Assembly: GCA_036259875.1 (NCBI GenBank)
Contig: DATAAZ010000078.1
Location: 66,089 to 130,088, forward strand
Direction: 5' to 3'
DNA length: 64,000 bases
Source of the DNA: DATAAZ01 sp036259875
GTDB taxonomy: Bacteria; Actinomycetota; Thermoleophilia; Gaiellales; Gaiellaceae
The notes under the pieces are model-generated. The model was given only the letters and a program-made list of their open reading frames with translations. It had not been told where the DNA came from and did no database searches. Made by a program: the position numbers and the translations under genes. The first letter of the stretch is position 1. Each line of letters opens with the position of its first letter. Positions 1 through 6,464 of this stretch are shown here, piece by piece.

Positions 1-1
1 C

Positions 2-787
2 GCCGCCGAGAAGAAGTGCGGCCACCTGGGCGGGAAGGTGCTCGTCCCGACGAGCCAGTTCATCCGCACGCTCGTCGCGGCGCGCCTCGCCGCCGACCTC
101 GCCGGTGTCCCGACGCTCCTCGTCGCGCGAACGGATGCCCTCAGCGCGACGCTCTTGACGAGCGACGTCGACGAGCGCGACCGCGAGTTCCTGACGGGCG
201 AGCGGACGCCCGAGGGCTTCTTCCGCGTGCGACCGGGGATCGAGGCGCCGATCGCCCGCGCGCTCGCCTACGCGCCGTTCGCCGACCTCATCTGGTGCGA
301 GACCTCGACGCCCGACCTCGACGAGGCGCGAATCTTCGCCGAGGCGGTTCGCGAGCGCTTCCCCGGGAAGCTCCTCGCCTACAACTGCTCGCCCTCCTTC
401 AACTGGCGTAAGCACCTGGACGACCGGGAGATCGCCCGCTTCCAGCGCGAGCTCGGCGCGATGGGATACAAGTTCCAGTTCATCACGCTGGCCGGCTTCC
501 ACGCGCTGAACGCCTCGATGTTCGAGCTGGCGCGCGGGTACGCGGCGGACGGGATGCCCGCCTACGTCCGGCTCCAGGAGCACGAGTTCGAGCTGGAGGA
601 CGACGGCTACACGGCGACGCGCCACCAGCGCGAGGTCGGCGCGGGGTACTTCGACGCGGTCATGCAGGCGGTCTCGGGCGGCCAAGCGTCGACGCTCGCC
701 CTGCGCGGATCGACCGAAGAGGCGCAATTCGGGACTGCCGCGGTAGGGGCGGCCTCCGACCCGCGCGCGAACTACGCGCGGCAATGA
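2..787 (+). CDS. aceA: Isocitrate lyase, C-terminal part (5' end outside the window)
   Basis: Isocitrate lyase splits isocitrate into glyoxylate and succinate, the first step of the glyoxylate shunt used for growth on C2 units. The reading frame is open from base 2. It begins AAEKKCGHLGGK, which contains the family's catalytic KKCGH loop, so only the N-terminal half of the barrel is missing. Further on it shows VARTDALSATLL, YNCSPSFNW and FQFITLAGFHALN, all typical of this lyase rather than methylisocitrate lyase. About 261 residues are visible. Its TGA overlaps the ATG of the next gene (ATGA), so the GntR regulator is translationally coupled to it. The PDH operon just downstream fits a local theme of acetyl-CoA metabolism. 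Identity is firm; the true start cannot be seen. Confidence 0.95.
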   Translation, partial: AAEKKCGHLGGKVLVPTSQFIRTLVAARLAADLAGVPTLLVARTDALSATLLTSDVDERDREFLTGERTPEGFFRVRPGIEAPIARALAYAPFADLIWCETSTPDLDEARIFAEAVRERFPGKLLAYNCSPSFNWRKHLDDREIARFQRELGAMGYKFQFITLAGFHALNASMFELARGYAADGMPAYVRLQEHEFELEDDGYTATRHQREVGAGYFDAVMQAVSGGQASTLALRGSTEEAQFGTAAVGAASDPRANYARQ

Positions 788-1476
788 CCCTCGACACGAC
801 GAAGGCCGACGAGGTCGCGCTCGAGCTCGAGCAGGCGATCGTCGCGGGCGACGTCCCGCCGGGCTCCGTCCTCCGCCAGGAGGAGCTCTCGGAGCGCTTC
901 CACGTCAGCCGGACGCCCGTGCGCGAGGCGCTCCGGCGGCTTTCGGCGCTCGGGCTGGTGTCGTTCGAGCCGAACCGCGGCGTCCGTGTGCGCTCGCTCT
1001 CCGAGCGGGAGCTCTACGAGGCGTTCCTCGTCCGCGCGGAGCTCGAGAGCCTCGCCACGGAGCTCGCCGCGATGAAGCGGACGCCCGCCGATCTCCAACA
1101 GCTGGACGCGGCGGAGCGCCGCTTCGAGGAGCTGACGGCGCGGCTTCGCCACGGGAACGGTGACGACGGCGCCACGCTGACCGGCGAGTGGGTCCGCGCG
1201 AACCACGCGTTCCACGACGTCATCTACCGCATGGCGGACGTCCCGATGGTCGAGCAGATCGCGAAGAGCGCTCGGCGGACGTTCTCCGGCCAGGCCGCAT
1301 GGGCGCCCGGGGACGCGAGCGTGGACGAGCTCTACGAGCGGAACGTCCAGCAGCACCGCGCGATCCGCGAGGCGGTCGCGGCCGGGAGCGGAGCGGGCGC
1401 CCGCGCGCTCGCGCGAGACCACGTTCTCTCCTCGTTCGAGCTCCTGGGCGCCGTTCGCGCGCGTGAGGCGCGCTAG
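784..1476 (+). CDS. GntR-family (FCD-type) transcriptional regulator
   Basis: A 230-residue DNA-binding regulator. Residues about 5-70 form the GntR winged helix (ERFHVSRTPVREALRRL followed by GLVSFEPNRGVRV). The rest is an all-helical FCD ligand domain with candidate metal-binding histidines in ANHAFHDVIYRM and QQHRAIREAV. FCD regulators usually sense small organic acids. The ATG overlaps the isocitrate lyase stop by 4 bp, so it is probably co-transcribed with the lyase and may respond to an intermediate of glyoxylate or acetate metabolism; that effector is inference. The end overlaps the stop of the convergent minus-strand gene by 4 bp. Confidence 0.9.
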   Translation: MTLDTTKADEVALELEQAIVAGDVPPGSVLRQEELSERFHVSRTPVREALRRLSALGLVSFEPNRGVRVRSLSERELYEAFLVRAELESLATELAAMKRTPADLQQLDAAERRFEELTARLRHGNGDDGATLTGEWVRANHAFHDVIYRMADVPMVEQIAKSARRTFSGQAAWAPGDASVDELYERNVQQHRAIREAVAAGSGAGARALARDHVLSSFELLGAVRAREAR

Positions 1477-1811
1477 CGGCGCCGTCCGAGCAGACGGCTG
1501 AAAATCCCGCCGAGCGCGCCCGGTCGCCAGCGGACGGTCGGCACGTCTTCGTACTTCGGCAGCCGCTCGATCGCCGCCTCCGCGAGGTCGAGCTCGACTC
1601 GGTCGGGCCAGATGGCGCGCACTCGCTCCGCCGCGACGAAGCGCTCGCCGCCGAACGCGTCGACGTGGATCGCAAGCCCGGTGAAGACGTCGGCGTCGTG
1701 GTCGCCGACGATCCGGCTGACGCGCCCCGCGCGCTCCCCGTTCGAGGCGACGACCTCGGCGTCCTCCTCGATCGCCTTCCAGGCGACCTGCGGCCGTTCC
1801 GTCCCCTTCAT
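1473..1811 (-). CDS. Small PRC-barrel-like protein
   Basis: A 112-residue protein with no signal peptide or membrane segment. The central part (EEDAEVVASNGERAGRVSRI, then VFTGLAIHV and ERFVAAERVRAIW) has the spacing and sequence style of PRC-barrel or DUF2171 proteins, small beta-barrels that bind RNA or partner proteins. The C-terminus is basic (SRLLGRRR). Its ATG overlaps the stop of the upstream minus-strand gene by 4 bp (ATGA), so the two are coupled. No function beyond the likely fold can be given. Confidence 0.7.
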   Translation of the reverse strand: MKGTERPQVAWKAIEEDAEVVASNGERAGRVSRIVGDHDADVFTGLAIHVDAFGGERFVAAERVRAIWPDRVELDLAEAAIERLPKYEDVPTVRWRPGALGGIFSRLLGRRR

Positions 1812-2467
1812 ACCGACCGGCCGCCGATCCGGAAGACGGGGCCCTGCGTCGCAACCGGCCGCGCCTCCGAGACGACCTGGACGAGCGAGATACGCCCCGT
1901 GATCCGTTCACGGTCGAGGCGCTCGAAGCACCGCCGCGCCATTTCGGCCGCGACGCCGTAGCCGACGCTGCGCGCCGCGCGGATCCGGAACGAGCGCGAC
2001 CCGCCCGCGAGCGTCGGGTTCGTGGGCGCGAGGAGGAGCGCGCCGCGCTCGACGAAGTCGCTCGAGTCGAGGTCGATCTGCGCGAGGAGGTGCGACCAGT
2101 CGGGCGGGAGCGCATCGAGGAGCGCCTGCCACTGCGCCGCGAGGCCGCCCGGCGACGGCGCGGCTGCCGCGGCATCCGAGTCGTCCACCCGAACGCCCGC
2201 GGCGAGCTCGAGCCGCCCCCCGATCCCGGCGTCGTCGAGCCGGTGGAGCACCCGCCGGAAGAGCCCGGTGTCGGTCGCGGCGCCGTGAGCGCGGCGGACG
2301 ACCTCGACGCGGAAGGCCGAATCGCTCCGCCCGGGAGCCGCAGGACCGAGAATCAGCGCCGCCCGCTCGACGTCCGTCGGGTGGGCGACGGTCAGCGTCA
2401 CGGAGGCCGTTTCCCAGTGCTGCGGCAGGGACGCCAGGAGCTCCGTCCACTGCTCCGCCAGCCTCAC
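1808..2467 (-). CDS. Hypothetical protein with an internal duplication
   Basis: A 219-residue soluble protein I do not recognise. It is built of two similar halves. Residues about 5-45 contain EQWTELLASLPQHWETASVT and later VERAALILGPAAPG. Residues about 109-155 contain AQWQALLDALPPDWSHLLAQ and later VERGALLLAPTNP. Each half begins with the same W...LL..LP..W helix and continues to a VER.AL.L.P strand, so the gene arose by tandem duplication. It is coupled to the downstream PRC-barrel-like gene by ATGA and lies divergently from the PDH E1alpha gene across a 25 bp gap. Coding support comes from codon pattern, overlap and duplication. Confidence 0.7.
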   Translation of the reverse strand: MRLAEQWTELLASLPQHWETASVTLTVAHPTDVERAALILGPAAPGRSDSAFRVEVVRRAHGAATDTGLFRRVLHRLDDAGIGGRLELAAGVRVDDSDAAAAAPSPGGLAAQWQALLDALPPDWSHLLAQIDLDSSDFVERGALLLAPTNPTLAGGSRSFRIRAARSVGYGVAAEMARRCFERLDRERITGRISLVQVVSEARPVATQGPVFRIGGRSV

Positions 2468-2477
2468 GCCGCGATGC

Positions 2478-2483
2478 TAGCGT
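2478..2483 (+). promoter_or_regulatory. -10 hexamer TAGCGT directly before pdhA
   Basis: TAGCGT lies 9 nt before the GTG of E1alpha in a 25 bp divergent gap with no Shine-Dalgarno sequence. The distance fits a transcript that starts at or next to the start codon. Confidence 0.45.
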
Positions 2484-2492
2484 GTCTCGGCC

Positions 2493-3467
2493 GTGGCGAT
2501 CGCCGAGCAAAAGGGCCAGTCCGTCTCGGCGGAGACGCTGAAGGACTTCCTCCGCGAGATGCTCCTGATCCGGCGGTTCGAGGAGATGGTCGAGGAGCGC
2601 TTCCGGGCCGGCGAGCTGCCGGGCTTCCTCCACGTCGCAATCGGCCAGGAGGCGGTCGCCGTCGGCGTATGCCGGGCGCTCGAGGACGGGGACGTCATCG
2701 CTTCGACTCACCGCGCGCACGGGCATACGCTCGCCAAGGGGACGCACCCGAACGAGGTGATGGCGGAGCTCTACGGGAAGCTCGAGGGTTGCAGCCACGG
2801 GTACGGCGGCTCGATGCACCTCTACGACGTCGAGCGCGGGAACCTCGGCGCGAACGCCGTCGTGGGCGGCGGGCTGCCTGCGATCGTCGGCGGGGCGCTC
2901 GCGTTCAAGCTGCGCGGCGAGCCGCGCGTCGCCGTGGCGTTCTTCGGCGACGGAGCGACGAACATCGGCACGTTCCACGAGTCGCTCAACCTCGCGCAGC
3001 TCTGGAACGTCCCTGCGGTCTTCGTCTGCGAGAACAACCACTACGCGGAGTCGACGCCCTCGAAGCAGCAGCTTCCGATCGAGGATCTCTCGAAGCGCGC
3101 CGAGGCGTACGGCATGACCGCCATGACCGTCGACGGACAGGATGTGGAGGCGGTCTACCGCACGGCGCAGGAGGCGCTTGCGCACGCGCGCGGGGGAAGC
3201 GGGCCTGTCTTCCTCCTCGCCGAGACGTACCGGCTGACCGGGCACTACGTCGGCGATCCCCAGGTCTACCGGCCGAAGGAGGAGGTGCGGGAGCTCCGCC
3301 AGACGCAGGATCCGGTCGAGAAGCTGCGCGCCCGCCTCGAGCTCTCGGACGACGAGTGGACCGAGCTCGACCGGGAGGCGACGGACATCGTCGAGGCGTC
3401 GGTCGAATTCGCGAAGAACGGCACCGATCCGCAACCGGAGGACGCTTTGAAGAACGTCTATGCGTAG
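2493..3467 (+). CDS. pdhA: Pyruvate (2-oxo acid) dehydrogenase E1 component, alpha subunit
   Basis: The thiamine-diphosphate subunit of the E1 decarboxylase, 324 residues. The TPP motif is complete: GDGATNIGTFHESLN, followed by CENNHYAEST. The N-terminus matches the acetoin/pyruvate dehydrogenase alpha family (FLHVAIGQEAVAVG, THRAHGHTLAKG, GGSMHLYD). With E1beta and E2 it forms the complex that turns pyruvate or a related 2-oxo acid into acyl-CoA. Substrate cannot be settled from sequence, because acetoin dehydrogenase E1 is very similar. GTG is chosen because a TAGCGT -10 element lies immediately upstream and the next start would cut the family N-terminus. E1beta follows after 62 bp. Confidence 0.92.
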   Translation: MAIAEQKGQSVSAETLKDFLREMLLIRRFEEMVEERFRAGELPGFLHVAIGQEAVAVGVCRALEDGDVIASTHRAHGHTLAKGTHPNEVMAELYGKLEGCSHGYGGSMHLYDVERGNLGANAVVGGGLPAIVGGALAFKLRGEPRVAVAFFGDGATNIGTFHESLNLAQLWNVPAVFVCENNHYAESTPSKQQLPIEDLSKRAEAYGMTAMTVDGQDVEAVYRTAQEALAHARGGSGPVFLLAETYRLTGHYVGDPQVYRPKEEVRELRQTQDPVEKLRARLELSDDEWTELDREATDIVEASVEFAKNGTDPQPEDALKNVYA

Positions 3468-3490
3468 CGAAGCTACCCATAGACACCGGT

Positions 3491-3508
3491 GCCAGACTTC
3501 AGTCTGGC
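3491..3508. repeat. Short palindrome in the pdhA-pdhB gap
   Basis: GCCAGACT-TC-AGTCTGGC is a perfect 8-bp inverted repeat with a 2-nt centre, preceded by GACACCGGT. It fills most of the only sizeable gap in the pdh operon. The loop is too short for an ordinary intrinsic terminator. The form resembles dispersed extragenic palindromes; it could also act as an operator or an RNA-processing site. Confidence 0.6.
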
Positions 3509-3529
3509 TCCGGGCTGCCATTCACGTCC

Positions 3530-4516
3530 ATGCCTGAGGTGACCTACCGCGAGGCCGTCCGGGACGCGATGTCGACGGCGATGCGGCGCGACGACGACGT
3601 CTTCATCATGGGCGAGGACATCGCCGAGATGGGCGGCTCGATGGGCGTCACGCAGGGGATGCTCCAGGAGTTCGGCCCCGAGCGCGTCCGGAACACGCCG
3701 ATCTCCGAGATGGCGATCGTCGGCGCGGGGATCGGGGCGGCGATGGCGGGCATGCGCCCGATCGTCGAGGTCATGTATCAGGACTTCACGACGCTCGCGA
3801 TGGAGCAGATCGTGAACCAGGCCGCCAAGCACCGTTACATGTCAGGCGGCCAGCTGAAGGTGCCGCTGACCATCCGAACCCAGGGCGGCGCCGGGTGGAG
3901 CCCGGGCGCCCAGCACGCGCAGCAGCTCGAGGCCTGGTTCCTGCACGTCCCCGGCTTGAAGGTCGTGTTCCCGTCGACGCCCGCCGACGTCCGCGGGCTC
4001 CTCTGGAGCTCGATCTACGACGACAACACGACGATCTTCTTCGAGCACCGGACGCTGTACGGGATCAAGGGCGAGGTTTCCGAGGAGATCGAGCCCGTGG
4101 AGCTCGGGAAGGCGCGCGTGCACCGCGAGGGCGAGGACGTCACCGTGGTCGCGACCGGCCGCCTCGTCCACGAGTCGATCGCGGCCGCGCAGGAGGCGGA
4201 GAAGGACGGGATCTCGGTCGAGGTGCTCGACCCGCGCACGCTCCTTCCGCTGGACGAGGGCGCGATCATCGCGTCGGTCGAGAAGACGAACCGCTGCGTC
4301 GTTGCCCACGAGGCGATCGTCCGCATGGGGTTCGGGGCCGAGGTCGCCGCGCTCGTCCAGGAGCGCGCGTTCGATTACCTCGACGCTCCGGTCGCGCGGG
4401 TCGGCGCGCGCTTCTGCCCGCTCCCCTTCGCGCCGGTCATGGAGGAGTACGTGATCCCGCACGCAGAAGACGTCCTCGCTGCGATCAAGCGCACCGTGGG
4501 CCGGAACGGTGGCTAA
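3530..4516 (+). CDS. pdhB: Pyruvate (2-oxo acid) dehydrogenase E1 component, beta subunit
   Basis: The E1 beta subunit, 328 residues. It completes the TPP active site across the alpha-beta interface and docks onto E2. Family blocks are in order: YREAVRDAM, GEDIAEMGGSMGVT, TPISEMAIVGAGIGAAM, EVMYQDF, IRTQGGAGWSPGAQHAQ (the GxGxxxxxQHS-type loop), VVFPSTPADVRGLL, and VLDPRTLLPLDE near the C-terminal transketolase domain. The ATG at 3530 gives the normal N-terminus (MPEVTYREAVRDAM); the frame happens to be open far upstream, but that stretch lies inside E1alpha. The stop overlaps the E2 start by 8 bp, so the two are translationally coupled. Confidence 0.93.
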   Translation: MPEVTYREAVRDAMSTAMRRDDDVFIMGEDIAEMGGSMGVTQGMLQEFGPERVRNTPISEMAIVGAGIGAAMAGMRPIVEVMYQDFTTLAMEQIVNQAAKHRYMSGGQLKVPLTIRTQGGAGWSPGAQHAQQLEAWFLHVPGLKVVFPSTPADVRGLLWSSIYDDNTTIFFEHRTLYGIKGEVSEEIEPVELGKARVHREGEDVTVVATGRLVHESIAAAQEAEKDGISVEVLDPRTLLPLDEGAIIASVEKTNRCVVAHEAIVRMGFGAEVAALVQERAFDYLDAPVARVGARFCPLPFAPVMEEYVIPHAEDVLAAIKRTVGRNGG

Positions 4517-5801
4517 CCAGGTCACGCTGCCTCGCCTCGGCCAGGGGATGGAGGCGGGCACGATCGTCCGGTGGCTCAAGTCCGAGGGTGACCGGGTCGA
4601 GAAGGGCGAGCCGCTCTACGAGCTGGACACCGAGAAGGTGACGCAGGAGGTCGAGGCGGACGCGTCCGGGATCCTCCTGAAGATCCTCGTTTCGGAGGGC
4701 GAGGTCGAGGTCGGGAAGCCCGTCGCGGTGATCGGCGAGGAGGGGGAGGAAGTGCCGGAGCCGAGCGGCGACGGAAAGGCGCCCGCGGCGACCGACGAGG
4801 CCGAGGATCCGTCGCAGGTCACCGAGGAGGAGGAGCAGGAGGAAGGCGAGCCGGCGCCCGCCCGGGAGGACGAGCGCGAGCGCGGCCGAGAGGCCTCGAC
4901 CGAGGATCAGCCGACCGAGATCGCCGAACCCGCGCCGGCCGCACGCCGCGACGGCGGCCGCATCAAGGCCTCGCCGCTCGCGCGGCGCCTCGCCAAGGAG
5001 CGGGGAATCGATCTTGCCTCGCTCCAGGGCACGGGCCCCGAAGGACGGATCGTCGCCGAAGACGTCGAGCGCGCCGGGGCCGCGGCTCCCGCGCCGGCGC
5101 CGGAGGCGGCTCCGCCGGGCGAGGTCGAGGTCGTGAAGCTGACGCAGATGCGGCGCGCGATCGCGCGCCGCATGAGCGAGGCGTGGCAGGCGCCGCACTT
5201 CCAGATCGCGATGTCGGCCGACATGGCCGCGGCAATGCGGCTTCGCGAGAGGCTCGTCGAGCGGATGCGGGAGGGAGACGCGAAGCCGACGATCTCCGAC
5301 GTGCTGACGAAGGCGTGCGCGGTCGCGCTCATGCGCCATCGCGATGTGAACGCGCATTTCGGAGGCGACGAGGTACGGCTCTTCCCGACCGCGAACATCG
5401 GGATCGCCGTCGCGGTCGAGCGCGGCCTGCTCGTCCCCGTGATCAGGAGCTGCGAGCGGAAGACGATCGCCGACCTTGCGAACGCGCGGGCGGACATCGT
5501 GGAGCGAGCGCGAGCCGGGAAGATCCAGCAGGGCGACCTCGAAGGCGGCACGTTCACGATCTCGAATCTCGGCATGTACGGCGTGGAGCGGTTCGTCGCC
5601 GTCCTCAACCCGCCGCAGGCCGCGATCCTCGCCGTGGGCGCAATCGAGGAGCGGGCCGTCGTCGAGAACGGCGACGTCGTGGTCCGGCCGCTGATGGAGA
5701 TGACGCTCTCGTGCGACCACCGCTCCGTCGACGGGGCGACCGCGTCCGAGTTCCTCCGCTCCGTCAAGGAGCTCCTCGAGGAGCCCGGCCTGATGGCGTG
5801 A
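4509..5801 (+). CDS. pdhC: Dihydrolipoamide acyltransferase E2 of the 2-oxo acid dehydrogenase complex
   Basis: The E2 core, 430 residues. One lipoyl domain spans residues 1-80 with the lipoylated lysine K43 in ELDTEKVTQE. A long acidic Ala/Pro/Glu linker follows. The peripheral-subunit-binding domain covers about 152-190 (ASPLARRLAKERGIDLASL, GTGPEGRIVAEDV). The catalytic acyltransferase domain ends in HRSVDG at 404-409, the acyl-transfer site. It carries acyl groups from E1 to CoA. GTG start with an 8 bp overlap with pdhB. The E3 partner is not in this operon; the only candidate in the window is the lipoamide dehydrogenase at 10446. A VOC gene overlaps the stop by 4 bp. Confidence 0.94.
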   Translation: MANQVTLPRLGQGMEAGTIVRWLKSEGDRVEKGEPLYELDTEKVTQEVEADASGILLKILVSEGEVEVGKPVAVIGEEGEEVPEPSGDGKAPAATDEAEDPSQVTEEEEQEEGEPAPAREDERERGREASTEDQPTEIAEPAPAARRDGGRIKASPLARRLAKERGIDLASLQGTGPEGRIVAEDVERAGAAAPAPAPEAAPPGEVEVVKLTQMRRAIARRMSEAWQAPHFQIAMSADMAAAMRLRERLVERMREGDAKPTISDVLTKACAVALMRHRDVNAHFGGDEVRLFPTANIGIAVAVERGLLVPVIRSCERKTIADLANARADIVERARAGKIQQGDLEGGTFTISNLGMYGVERFVAVLNPPQAAILAVGAIEERAVVENGDVVVRPLMEMTLSCDHRSVDGATASEFLRSVKELLEEPGLMA

Positions 5802-6121
5802 CGGTCTGGTACGGCGTCCGCGACCTCGAACGGGCGCTCGACTTCTACACGCGGCAGCTCGGGTTCCGCGAGGTGTACCGGGACGCCGACGGCGGCTGGA
5901 TGCGGCTCGCACGCGACGACAGCGAGCTCGCGCTCGCCGAGAGCCCCGAGCAGACGGGCGCGGTCCTCTCGGTCGCGGTCGACGACGTGAAGGGCGAGGC
6001 GGAGCGCCTCCGCGCGGCCGGCGTGGAGGTCGGCGTGGTGGTCGAGATCTCCGGAGCGATCCGCATCCTGGACGTCTTCGACCCGGAGGGCAACCGCCTC
6101 CAGCTCACGCAAGACCTGTAG
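5798..6121 (+). CDS. VOC (glyoxalase/bleomycin-resistance) superfamily protein
   Basis: A 107-residue single VOC module. It has the usual layout: WYGVRDLERALDFYTRQLGF at the start, an ELALAE strand, a VAVDDVKGEAERLRAAGVEV helix-strand, and DVFDPEGNRLQL at the end. The terminal glutamate/glutamine-rich strand could ligand a metal, but the substrate is unknown. The start is the GTG that overlaps the E2 stop (GTGA), so this is the last gene of the pdh operon. The coupling suggests a role in dealing with a by-product of 2-oxo acid or acyl-CoA metabolism; that is inference only. Confidence 0.82.
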   Translation: MTVWYGVRDLERALDFYTRQLGFREVYRDADGGWMRLARDDSELALAESPEQTGAVLSVAVDDVKGEAERLRAAGVEVGVVVEISGAIRILDVFDPEGNRLQLTQDL

Positions 6122-6143
6122 CGCTCGCCCGGTCGCGCCGAGG

Positions 6144-6170
6144 TGGGGACTGTCCCTGGGACAGTCCCCA
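6144..6170. repeat. Paired extragenic palindrome, copy 1 (GGGACWGTCCC family)
   Basis: A perfect 13-bp inverted repeat around a single T: TGGGGACTGTCCC-T-GGGACAGTCCCCA. Each half is itself an interrupted palindrome GGGAC-W-GTCCC. This is the first of six copies in the window, and its partner lies 92 bp downstream. Confidence 0.9.
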
Positions 6171-6261
6171 GGACGCGTCTCGGCGTGGCATGGCCCCCAC
6201 GCGAAAGTCGCTCAACACGCGTGGATTCGGCGCATGGCCTGTCCCGCCGGGCCACGGCAGA

Positions 6262-6284
6262 GGGACTGTCCCTGGGACAGTCCC
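6262..6284. repeat. Paired extragenic palindrome, copy 2
   Basis: GGGACTGTCCC-T-GGGACAGTCCC, the same 23-bp core as copy 1 and in the same orientation as judged by the central T. It is followed by CGGGACGTGCC. Confidence 0.9.
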
Positions 6285-6422
6285 CGGGACGTGCCTCGCA
6301 GGGACAGCTGCCCGTCTAGCGAGGTCGCGAGGCGGCCGCGGCGGATCCCCCGAACGAGCGATGCGTGCGCCGGCCGCCCGCCGCACACTCCGTTTCGACT
6401 CGATTTCCCCCGGGTCAAGCGC

Positions 6423-6446
6423 GAGGGCGGCCTCAGGGCCGCCCTC
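6423..6446 (-). terminator. Hairpin terminator of the GGDEF/HD-GYP gene
   Basis: A 10-bp perfect GC-rich stem (GAGGGCGGCC / GGCCGCCCTC) with a TCAG tetraloop, 18 bp past the stop of the minus-strand gene. There is no U-tract, as is common in very GC-rich actinobacteria. It could also serve plus-strand transcripts. Confidence 0.65.
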
Positions 6447-6464
6447 GACGTATCCGGACGCGTT

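Larger units (their letters stand above)
6122..6464. other. Non-coding gap with two palindromes and a hairpin
   Basis: A 343-bp gap between convergent genes. It holds two GGGACWGTCCC palindromes. The DNA between them can also fold (GCGTGG at about 6183 with CCACGC, and the palindrome CACGCGTG). A strong hairpin lies at 6423-6446. Short ORFs across it have no recognisable content and overlap the repeats, so I call no gene here. Confidence 0.7.

Noticed and set aside
772..2175. 467-residue minus-strand frame over the GntR gene
   Set aside because: Low-complexity Arg/Ser shadow of a clear GntR regulator and two small genes.
2090..3529. Long plus-strand open frame running into pdhB
   Set aside because: The part before 3530 overlaps pdhA and reads as low-complexity Arg-rich sequence; pdhB homology begins at 3530.
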